Assembly: GCA_937884685.1 (NCBI GenBank)
Contig: CAKZYM010001208.1
Location: forward strand, 1 to 5,995
Length of the DNA stretch: 5,995 nucleotides
Reading direction: 5' to 3'
DNA from: an uncultured Calothrix sp.
GTDB taxonomy: Bacteria; Cyanobacteriota; Cyanobacteriia; Cyanobacteriales; Nostocaceae
The notes below the pieces were generated by a model. The model ran no database searches. It worked only from the letters and a program-made list of their open reading frames with translations, and was not told the origin of the DNA. Positions within the stretch are counted from its first letter, which is position 1, and each line of letters starts with the position of its first letter. Positions 1-5,995 of the stretch are shown here, piece after piece. Position numbers and translations under genes: made by a program.

Positions 1-1
1 A

Positions 2-1090
2 GCCCTCAAATCGATTCGAGAAGGAATAGGAATAGAAGATATTGATAGATTAGAACGCTTTTTAAAATTACTTTGGGCTAAGTCTCAAGAAGATAGAGAA
101 ATCTTTCATTTAAAATTTACTGAATTAGTTAAACCTCGTTTAAATAAACCAATAAAAATAGCTACAAAGACAAATGAGGATAACCCTATAAAAGATAATA
201 TCAACAAACCTATTAAAAATCTTTCCACATTAAACGACAATCAAACTGAACAGTCAACTCAAACAAAACCTGAAACTAAAAACTCAACTGAACAGCAAGA
301 TAATATTTCTACTAGTTCTTCGAGTGATTTATCTTTGACTAATTTTTTTTCTGCAAAACATATTTCTAAACAATTTACAGACAAAAAAGATACATATAAA
401 GAAGTTAAAAAATATAAGTTTATCCCTCGTTTACCTATTAGTCAACGCGATATGACGATAAGTTGGCGAAATCTACGAAGTTTACAACGAGAAGGTATTG
501 CAGAAGAATTAGATGTGCAAGGAACAATTAACGATATTTGTAAAGTTGGTTTTTTTCATCGTCCTGTATTACAAGCTCGTCGGCGCAATCAAGTTAAATT
601 AGTTTTATTAATTGACTCTGAAGGGTCAATGTCTCCTTTTAATCTACTGATAAAAGCTTTACAAGAAAGTATAGAAAAAGGAGGACTATTAGGCAAAATT
701 AGTACTTATTATTTTCACGATTGTCCAGAAATTTATTTCTATAAAAAACCAAATCTTACTCAAACTTGTCTCATTGAAGATGTATTATCAGAACAGGTTA
801 GGGATAACAGTGTCCTTATTGTCAGTGATGCAGGAGCAGCACGGAGGACTTATGATGGGCAAAGATTAAAAGAAACAAAGGCATTTATTAAGCAATTAAG
901 ACAATATACTTATTTATATGCTTGGTTAAATCCAGTTCCCCAACCTCGGTGGAAGACAACCACTGCTGAGGAAATTGCCGAATTTGTACCAATGTATCCT
1001 TTGGATCGGCAGGGATTAAACGATATAGTTAAAATTTTACTAGGACATCCCTTTCCACCTGAAGTGAGGTTAGATGACCAAGACGATTGA
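2..1090 (+). CDS. vWA-domain protein of a MoxR-associated (ternary) conflict system, 5' truncated by the window
   Basis: The frame is open from the left edge, so the real start lies upstream; the TTG at 335 is internal. The visible 362 residues begin with a helical segment (about 1-45, with 'LLWAKSQEDREIF') that I recognise from the N-terminus of cyanobacterial CoxE-like vWA proteins. A low-complexity linker rich in N, Q, T, S and K follows (about 46-139). The conserved vWA region starts at 'FIPRLPISQRD' (140) and runs to about 350. The metal-site loop is 'LIDSEGSM' with D205; this departs from canonical DxSxS because Glu occupies the first Ser position. The later strand 'LIVSDAGAA' supplies D276, and 'WLNPVPQPRW' plus 'VPMYPLD' are family signatures near the C-terminus. 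vWA domains are cytosolic protein-interaction modules, often paired with MoxR AAA+ ATPases. The gene overlaps the next one, so the two are probably co-translated. The vWA fold is confident; the partner and role are inferred from family and context. Confidence 0.88.
   Translation, partial: ALKSIREGIGIEDIDRLERFLKLLWAKSQEDREIFHLKFTELVKPRLNKPIKIATKTNEDNPIKDNINKPIKNLSTLNDNQTEQSTQTKPETKNSTEQQDNISTSSSSDLSLTNFFSAKHISKQFTDKKDTYKEVKKYKFIPRLPISQRDMTISWRNLRSLQREGIAEELDVQGTINDICKVGFFHRPVLQARRRNQVKLVLLIDSEGSMSPFNLLIKALQESIEKGGLLGKISTYYFHDCPEIYFYKKPNLTQTCLIEDVLSEQVRDNSVLIVSDAGAARRTYDGQRLKETKAFIKQLRQYTYLYAWLNPVPQPRWKTTTAEEIAEFVPMYPLDRQGLNDIVKILLGHPFPPEVRLDDQDD
1066..1070 (+). promoter_or_regulatory. Ribosome binding site of the NACHT gene, inside the vWA gene
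   Basis: GAGGT lies 3 bases before the ATG at 1074, a short but usable spacing. An in-frame TAG (1071-1073) immediately precedes the ATG, so the NACHT reading frame cannot begin earlier. The site lies within the last codons of the vWA gene, which supports translational coupling. Confidence 0.6.
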
Positions 1091-3536
1091 AGCTGTTGTC
1101 AGAAAGCAATGGTTACCCCCAGAATATGCAGTAAGGGAGGTAGTAGCTTTCGAGCGTCGTTTTGGGGAAAAACATTTAGCTCTTGCTTGTCATACTGCTT
1201 TACCTTTAATTTTGACTCCAGAGTTAGTTAATCTAATTCGCATCAATTTTCTTGATAGTGAAGATATTCCTTGGATAGCTGAAAGTGACTTACTACTGTC
1301 TCCTTTATGTCGTCGCATTCAAGAAGATATTTATGAAGTAGAACCCTGCGTGCGGGAAGTTTTGTTAGTAGAATTGGAAGATAAATTTGGTTGGAGAATA
1401 CCGTTTCAGTTAGCAGATTTTTTAGAGTTTTATTTAGAAAAACAACCAGATTGGAAGCTGCATCCAGAATCAACTCGCACCCAAAAGTGGATTGCGAAAG
1501 CTTATTTAGAACCTGATGCTACTATTCAAGAACTAACGGATGAGTTAAATAAAAATTTACCCGAAGATAATCCCGTTTTGGGTTCACCGGGCCAATCTTA
1601 TTTTCTTCAGTTAGTGGAAATTTTAGCAGAGCCACTAGAGCGTACAAATTTATGGGATGAGCATCAATATTTAGTAAATACTACTCGTGTTTTGGCAAAA
1701 CTTCTTGCTGGAGAAGAAAAGCAAGCTTTAAGAGAAGAAATTGAAGAGTTAACAGGAAATAAATTAGCGGAAGGAGAGTTTATTTTATTTTCTCCTGCAA
1801 TTAAGAAGTTTTTAGGAGAAATTACGCCACCAAAACCCACATTTGAGCATTTACAATTTAAACACTATCTAGAATCCATCAGCGAAAATTATAAACACTG
1901 GTGGAATCTCTACACCTTGACAGATACGGAAGGTAAAAAACAGCAAGAAGAGCAGCAAGAACAAAAGCTTTCATCACCTTTTGATTTTGGGTTAATGGTA
2001 GAGAGCGTTCAACAGATAGAACGTTTACCCGTTTTAGAAGGTATTCGTAAATACGCTAAAAATCACGTGTTGTTAGTGGGTAAACCGGGTTCGGGTAAAT
2101 CCACGGCTTTAGCAAGGTTATTGTTGGAAGAAGCACAAGCGGCAAGTTCAGTAAATAACAAAACTATCCCTGTACTTGTAGAATTACGCTATTGGCAAAC
2201 TTCAATTTTTGAACGCATCCAAGGATTTTTACAACAGCACGATACAAACCTAAACCTGGATGAAACAACTTTAAAAAATCTACTGCGTCAAGGTAAATTT
2301 TTGCTGCTTATTGACGGTGTAAACGAGCTTCCTTCAGAAGATGCGCGGCGACAAGTTGCAGTATTTCGTAAAGACTTTTCTCAGACTCCAATGATTTTCA
2401 CCACAAGAGATTTAAGTGTCGGTGGTGATTTGGGAATTGAGAAAAAGTTAGAAATGCAGCCCTTAAATGAAAATCAGATGCGCGATTTTGTTATGGGGTA
2501 TCTACCGCAGCAAGGTGAGGAATTGTTGCGATGTTTGAAGGACAGATTGTGGGAATTTGGTAAGACACCATTGTTGCTGTGGATGTTGTGCGGGTTATTT
2601 CAGAAAACGGGGAATATTCCGCTTAATTTGGGGATGGTATTTCGTTTATTTACCCGAAGTTATGAAGACAACTTGCGAGCAGATGTTGCAGTAACAGCAG
2701 AATCGAGACGTTGGTGGAACTTTTTGCTGGAACATTTGGCGTTTGAGATGATGCTGGGGAAACCTGTAACAGAATTTCGGGTTGCGATTCCCAAGGGGGA
2801 AGTAGAAGAGATTTTTACTCAATATCTTGATGCTGAGAAATTAGATAAACCCCGCGATAATGCAAAGTCTTGGTTGGAAGACTTACTTAAATATCATTTA
2901 ATTCAAGTAGGGAGTGGCGACCAAATCGAATTTAGGAACCAATTATTACAAGAATATTATGCTGCTGAATATTTGCTGAGACAATTACTTAGCATTAATG
3001 ATACTGAATTAAAAAACGACTATTTGAACTTGCCCAAATGGACTGAACCTATAGCGTTAATGTTGGCTTTGATTGAAGAGAAAACCCAGGCAGTGCGGGT
3101 GGTAGAGTTAGGTTTGGATATAGATTTGAGGTTGGGTGCGCGGTTAGCTGGAGAAGTCAAACCGCAGTTCCAGCAACAACCCATTGATTGGATTTTAGAG
3201 AAAAAATTATCCAAGTTACTAGAAATTGAATTGTTAGAAATTACTCGTTCACATTATGCAGTTAATCCTCTTATTAATGCTTTAAACCATGAAGATTCCT
3301 ATGTTCGTAGGAGTGCTGCAGATGCATTAGGAAAAATCGGCAGCGAACTAGCAGTTAATGCTCTTATTAATGCTTTAAATGATGAAGATTCCTATGTTCG
3401 TAGGAGTGCTGCAGATGCATTAGGAAAAATCGGCAGCGAACTAGCAGTTAATGCTCTTATTAATGCTTTAAATGATGAAGATTCCTATGTTCGTGACAGT
3501 GCTAAAAAAGCTTTAGAGTTAATTGGATTGACTTGA
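1074..3536 (+). CDS. NACHT-family NTPase with conserved N-terminal module and C-terminal HEAT repeats (NLR-like)
   Basis: An 820-residue, probably cytosolic, signal-transducing NTPase. Residues 1-250 form a mostly helical module with 'LALACHTALPLILTPEL' (35-51) and 'IPWIAESDLLLSPLC'; from memory this module recurs directly after vWA genes in cyanobacteria and probably couples to the vWA partner. A Q/E/K-rich linker (about 287-300) precedes the NACHT domain. Walker A is 336-344 (GKPGSGKST, K342); Walker B is 'LLLIDGVNEL' with D414; sensor Arg is R445 in 'FTTRD'; the winged-helix-region motif 'TPLLLWML' has P499. A helical region with 'LGARLAGEV' leads into HEAT repeats from 729, the first two units nearly identical. 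ATP-driven oligomerisation on ligand sensing is known for NACHT proteins generally; the ligand here is unknown. I see no recognisable enzymatic effector domain, so it may act through the vWA/MoxR partners. The ATG at 1074 is fixed by the adjacent upstream TAG. The gene ends with tandem stops TGA TAA. Confidence 0.93.
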   Translation: MTKTIEAVVRKQWLPPEYAVREVVAFERRFGEKHLALACHTALPLILTPELVNLIRINFLDSEDIPWIAESDLLLSPLCRRIQEDIYEVEPCVREVLLVELEDKFGWRIPFQLADFLEFYLEKQPDWKLHPESTRTQKWIAKAYLEPDATIQELTDELNKNLPEDNPVLGSPGQSYFLQLVEILAEPLERTNLWDEHQYLVNTTRVLAKLLAGEEKQALREEIEELTGNKLAEGEFILFSPAIKKFLGEITPPKPTFEHLQFKHYLESISENYKHWWNLYTLTDTEGKKQQEEQQEQKLSSPFDFGLMVESVQQIERLPVLEGIRKYAKNHVLLVGKPGSGKSTALARLLLEEAQAASSVNNKTIPVLVELRYWQTSIFERIQGFLQQHDTNLNLDETTLKNLLRQGKFLLLIDGVNELPSEDARRQVAVFRKDFSQTPMIFTTRDLSVGGDLGIEKKLEMQPLNENQMRDFVMGYLPQQGEELLRCLKDRLWEFGKTPLLLWMLCGLFQKTGNIPLNLGMVFRLFTRSYEDNLRADVAVTAESRRWWNFLLEHLAFEMMLGKPVTEFRVAIPKGEVEEIFTQYLDAEKLDKPRDNAKSWLEDLLKYHLIQVGSGDQIEFRNQLLQEYYAAEYLLRQLLSINDTELKNDYLNLPKWTEPIALMLALIEEKTQAVRVVELGLDIDLRLGARLAGEVKPQFQQQPIDWILEKKLSKLLEIELLEITRSHYAVNPLINALNHEDSYVRRSAADALGKIGSELAVNALINALNDEDSYVRRSAADALGKIGSELAVNALINALNDEDSYVRDSAKKALELIGLT
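3258..3494 (+). repeat. Tandem 93-bp direct repeat encoding 31-residue HEAT units
   Basis: Copy 1 is 3258-3350, copy 2 is 3351-3443, and copy 3 starts at 3444 and matches only to 3494 before diverging into the C-terminal cap. Copies 1 and 2 differ at 3 of 93 positions; copy 3 matches copy 2 perfectly over its first 51 bases. At an offset of 93, bases 3289-3401 match 3382-3494 without mismatch (113 bp). Each unit reads like AVNALINALNDEDSYVRRSA followed by ADALGKIGSEL, a PBS-lyase-type HEAT repeat. The period is a multiple of three, so gain or loss of a unit keeps the frame. Identity at the DNA level indicates recent duplication or gene conversion. Confidence 0.97.
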
Positions 3537-3548
3537 TAATTTAACAAA

Positions 3549-3734
3549 GTGAAAATAAACTCTAAATATGATGTAGATACTGATAAATTATGGTATTAAG
3601 TTCCATTAGTTTATAATTTAAATGAAACAAGGCTCTATTATTACGACAGTCCTTCATCATTTTGGGAAAACTTCAAAGGTGAGGTGGTATGGAAAAAATT
3701 GAGAGAAGTAATTGAAAAAATTTTGAAACCATAA
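3549..3734 (+). pseudogene. Possible decayed small coding stretch of unknown function, interrupted by TAA
   Basis: Reading from GTG 3549, sixteen codons are followed by an in-frame TAA (3597-3599), then 44 more open codons end at TAA 3732-3734. The second part has protein-like composition, with 'LYYYDSPSSFWENFKGEVVW' and then an amphipathic, Lys-rich end. The frame is the same as that of the NACHT gene, which stops just upstream at TGA TAA. I do not recognise the sequence. It could be a remnant of an older C-terminal extension of the NACHT protein, a remnant of a separate small gene, or chance. No Shine-Dalgarno precedes the GTG. In AT-rich DNA a 44-codon open run is only mild evidence. Confidence 0.3.
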
Positions 3735-3750
3735 ATTTATCTTAGATAAT
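3723..3750 (+). promoter_or_regulatory. Candidate sigma70-type promoter for the PNP-STAND gene
   Basis: TTGAAA (3723-3728) and GATAAT (3745-3750) are separated by 16 bp. This predicts a transcript start near 3757 and a leader of about 20 bases carrying the GAGG ribosome site before the TTG start. In AT-rich intergenic DNA such matches can arise by chance; position and spacing are the main support. Confidence 0.4.
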
Positions 3751-3762
3751 ATTTTTCAATGT

Positions 3763-3766
3763 GAGG
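3763..3766 (+). promoter_or_regulatory. Ribosome binding site deciding the TTG start at 3776
   Basis: GAGG lies 9 bases upstream of TTG 3776. The only other early start candidate in frame is GTG 3761, which overlaps this site and has no good Shine-Dalgarno of its own. The first in-frame ATG is at 4181, after a whole conserved-looking domain, so it is too late. Confidence 0.55.
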
Positions 3767-3775
3767 AAAAATAAA

Positions 3776-5995
3776 TTGAATAATTCTAAAATATTTTCCG
3801 ATTTAGAAGCAAATGACATTAATCAGCTAGAATCAGCTCTACAAACCTTATTTATTAATATTGACACCGTAGCTGGAAGAAGAGCGATTTTCAGAAACGC
3901 TAAAATTGATAATTACTTTATTGTTAATCTAGACTTCAACATAGGAATTAATGAATTTACCACTATCTTAGTTGCTAAATTTAAAGATTATTCAGTATCT
4001 CGCAAAAATCCAAATCATCCTCTGATTCAACTTGCTGATTATATTATTAACCAACCACAACAAAAATACAATTTAGATGACGAAGATATAAAAATATTTA
4101 CAAAAATTAGTTCACTTGGTCATAAAAGGCTTCAAGCTTTTACAACTAATACTACTCAGACAAGAACTGAACTAATAAATATGCCTGGTATCCCACCACA
4201 ACTACTCAAACGATTGCGTAAGGTTTTGTTAGAATGCGAACAATTTGCTACTGATGATACACTTAGGGCTGTTGTATTTCCTTATGCACCACTTAGACCT
4301 TGGCGTTTTAATTTGCCTCAAGCTAATAGTATTCCTAGTAGAGTGGATGGGGTAATTGGATACTTAGTTGACAAGTATCGCAGCGACACCAAAGAAAATG
4401 CCCTTGTGCTATTTGTACGGTTATTAAGCGAGCAGATAGATAAGGCAGATGAGCGTCACCAACAATTGGCAGATTTAGCCTCGGAACTTGAAAAAGCTAT
4501 TGTTAGTAAAACTCCGACAACAAGTTCTCAACAAAATAATCCACCAGTCAATATTCAAATAGAGAATCCTACTCAAGAAAATAAAAATTCACAACAGCAA
4601 GAAAAAAATCTACCTTGCGTAGTTATCCTCACTGCTATACCTGTTGAGTATAAAGCTGTTCGTACACATTTAACAGAACTACGAGAAGAAGCACGTCCCC
4701 AAGGAACAATTTACGAGCGGGGAAAATTCACAACCAACGGAAAAACATGGGAAGTTGGGATTGTCGAAGTTGGTGCTGGAAATTCCAGCGCTGCTGTGGA
4801 AGCAGAAAGAGCCATCGCCCATTTTAATCCCGAGATTATATTTTTTGTAGGAGTAGCCGGTGGTATTAAAGATGTTGCTCTTGGTGATGTAGTCGCTGCC
4901 ACAAAGGTATATGGTTATGAGTCAGGTAAAGCCGAAATTGAATTTAAACCACGACCTGATGTAGGTCTTTCTACATACAAGTTAATCCAACGAGCTAGAG
5001 CTGAAGCAAGGAGAACTGACTGGTTACAAAGATTAAAAGTTCAACCAAATACAACTCCCAAAGTATTCGTAGCACCCATCGCTGCTGGAGAAAAAGTTGT
5101 TGCTTCAACTGAATCGAAGGTTTTGCAATTTCTCCAGTTCAACTATGGTGATGCGATCGCCGTGGAAATGGAGGGGCGAGGTATACTGCAAGCAGTTCAT
5201 GCAAATCAGCAGGTGTCTGCGTTAATTGTTCGTGGTATTTCTGACTTAATTGATGATAAAAGTAAAGCTGATGCAGTTGGTTCTCAGGAAATTGCTGCAC
5301 GTAATGCAAGCGCTTTTGCTTTTGAGATTTTAGCAAAGCTTGATGTTAATGGTGCAAGTAATCAAACATCTGAAGAAAAGAAGAATAATCAGCCGACATC
5401 TCCTAACTTTTTTGCTTATGATGATGCTTGGGCTGGTCGGGAAAGTTTGATTAATGTCTTAAGTAGTCGAATTCGTGGCTCATGTCGCTTACTGGTACTT
5501 GTTGGTATTACGGGTATTGGTAAAACAGCTTTGGGGGAACGATTAGCTGTTGAATTAGAAGATTGGTTTGAAGATTGGAATTATTATCTCCAAGAGAATT
5601 TTGATAATCAAGAACAAACTTCTGATTTTGGGAGTGTAGCAGCCAGATTATTAGAAAAAGCTGGTGAAGCAGTCACACCTGAAGACCGTAAGGATACTCA
5701 AAGATTACTCTATCGTTTAGTAAAGCATTTACAAGATAATCGTTATTTAATTCAAATTGATTCCTTGGAAATGATTTTAGAAGGAAATGAAGAAGAAGGA
5801 TGGAGTAACTTCAAAGATGAATGGTGGGTGAAATTTATTCAAACTTGGTTGACTGTTGATACTTGTGAAAGTTGTCTTGTTTTAACCTCACAAGATTTAC
5901 CAGCACAAATTGCGGCTACAGGAACTCGTTCTCAAAATTTCTGGTTATGTCAACCTTTAAGTGGTTTAGAAGAATTGGAACAGTTAGCCTTGTTT
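3776..5995 (+). CDS. EAD-like / nucleoside-phosphorylase-like / STAND NTPase fusion, 3' truncated by the window
   Basis: The frame is open for 740 codons to the right edge, so the C-terminus is missing. Start TTG 3776 is chosen for its GAGG site; GTG 3761 would add five residues. Residues 14-93 form a small helical domain and 136-245 a second one ('RVDGVIGYLVDKY', 'ENALVLFVRLL', 'RHQQLADLASELE'). Both resemble effector-associated (EAD) adaptor domains. After a Q/N-rich linker, 281-522 is a complete PNP/UDP-phosphorylase-MTAN-like domain: 'VVILTAIPVEYKAV', 'GVAGGI' (359-364), 'PIAAGEKVV', 'AVEMEG' (462-467) and 'RGISDLID' with probable catalytic D490. These residues fit N-glycosidic bond cleavage of a nucleoside or nucleotide. 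A STAND/NB-ARC-like NTPase follows: Walker A GITGIGKT (577-584, K583), Walker B 'YLIQIDSLE' (D662) and 'LTSQDLP' (704-709), where Gln replaces the usual sensor Arg. Probably a cytosolic NLR-like sensor; sensing repeats are expected beyond the window. The exact substrate cannot be read from sequence. Confidence 0.92.
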   Translation, partial: MNNSKIFSDLEANDINQLESALQTLFINIDTVAGRRAIFRNAKIDNYFIVNLDFNIGINEFTTILVAKFKDYSVSRKNPNHPLIQLADYIINQPQQKYNLDDEDIKIFTKISSLGHKRLQAFTTNTTQTRTELINMPGIPPQLLKRLRKVLLECEQFATDDTLRAVVFPYAPLRPWRFNLPQANSIPSRVDGVIGYLVDKYRSDTKENALVLFVRLLSEQIDKADERHQQLADLASELEKAIVSKTPTTSSQQNNPPVNIQIENPTQENKNSQQQEKNLPCVVILTAIPVEYKAVRTHLTELREEARPQGTIYERGKFTTNGKTWEVGIVEVGAGNSSAAVEAERAIAHFNPEIIFFVGVAGGIKDVALGDVVAATKVYGYESGKAEIEFKPRPDVGLSTYKLIQRARAEARRTDWLQRLKVQPNTTPKVFVAPIAAGEKVVASTESKVLQFLQFNYGDAIAVEMEGRGILQAVHANQQVSALIVRGISDLIDDKSKADAVGSQEIAARNASAFAFEILAKLDVNGASNQTSEEKKNNQPTSPNFFAYDDAWAGRESLINVLSSRIRGSCRLLVLVGITGIGKTALGERLAVELEDWFEDWNYYLQENFDNQEQTSDFGSVAARLLEKAGEAVTPEDRKDTQRLLYRLVKHLQDNRYLIQIDSLEMILEGNEEEGWSNFKDEWWVKFIQTWLTVDTCESCLVLTSQDLPAQIAATGTRSQNFWLCQPLSGLEELEQLALF
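5153..5160. other. HIP1 octamer palindrome (GCGATCGC)
   Basis: The highly iterated palindrome of cyanobacterial genomes occurs once, inside the phosphorylase-like domain, encoding part of the 'AIAVEMEG' segment. It supports a cyanobacterial origin. One copy in about 6 kb of AT-rich sequence suggests, but does not show, moderate adaptation to a HIP1-rich genome. Confidence 0.8.

Noticed and set aside
335..1090. TTG at 335 as the start of the vWA gene
   Set aside because: The same frame is open to the left edge and encodes a recognisable conserved N-terminal segment (residues 1-45 of the visible part), so 335 is an internal Leu codon in a low-complexity linker.
1243..1473. Minus-strand open frame of 76 codons inside the NACHT gene
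   Set aside because: It lies wholly within a strongly supported + strand gene and its translation shows no recognisable domain; treated as a shadow.
3258..3494. 93-bp direct repeats as a CRISPR array or mobile-element signature
   Set aside because: The repeats are contiguous with no spacers, in frame, and encode HEAT units; this is an intragenic protein repeat.
3612..3617. TATAAT as a -10 box
   Set aside because: No reasonable -35 hexamer at 16-18 bp upstream, and it lies inside the AT-only inverted repeat and well before the next gene; the 3723-3750 pair fits better.
3584..3620. Inverted repeat TAAATTAT ... ATAATTTA after the NACHT gene, as a possible terminator
   Set aside because: The 8-bp arms are A/T only with a 21-base loop and no following T-run, so a stable hairpin terminator is not supported.
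3622..3702. ATG-initiated 26-codon open frame in the gap
   Set aside because: Very short, no ribosome site, and it overlaps the more protein-like frame at 3549-3734.
4711..5336. Minus-strand open frames at 4711-4902 and 5139-5336
   Set aside because: Both are opposite the phosphorylase-like domain, whose motifs are clear on the + strand; compositions look non-coding.

Overview
The window reads as a defence-type accessory region from a cyanobacterium, probably a filamentous Nostocales-like one. It is AT-rich, and its three large genes have the layout typical of cyanobacterial NTPase-based conflict systems: a vWA protein with a MoxR-associated look, a NACHT protein of the 'LVGKPGSGKST' type with a HEAT tail, and a nucleoside-phosphorylase-like/STAND fusion. 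One copy of the cyanobacterial HIP1 palindrome GCGATCGC (5153-5160) agrees with this. All genes are on the + strand. No RNA gene, insertion sequence or CRISPR array was seen.

Layout. Positions 2-1090 hold the 3' part of a vWA-domain gene that begins before the window; the frame stays open to the left edge. It overlaps by 17 bp a NACHT NTPase gene (1074-3536) that has a conserved N-terminal module and a C-terminal block of nearly identical 31-residue HEAT repeats. The pair looks translationally coupled. A 239-bp gap (3537-3775) follows. It contains a possible decayed coding stretch in the same frame as the NACHT gene (3549-3734, interrupted by TAA) and a plausible promoter. From 3776 to the right edge runs a third gene, truncated by the window and starting at a TTG with a good Shine-Dalgarno. 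It encodes two small adaptor-like (effector-associated) domains, a complete nucleoside-phosphorylase-like domain and a P-loop STAND/NB-ARC-like NTPase.

Interpretation. The vWA and NACHT genes fit the cyanobacterial 'MoxR-vWA-third partner' systems, in which a MoxR AAA+ ATPase (expected just upstream, outside the window) and a vWA protein regulate a multidomain partner. The third gene looks like a self-contained bacterial NLR-like sensor with a nucleotide-cleaving effector. By analogy with the ATP-cleaving PNP-family effectors of the Detocs phage-defence system, its output could be loss of ATP or another nucleotide when the STAND module is triggered. That the two units act together is inference from adjacency; the gap and separate promoter make independent units equally possible.
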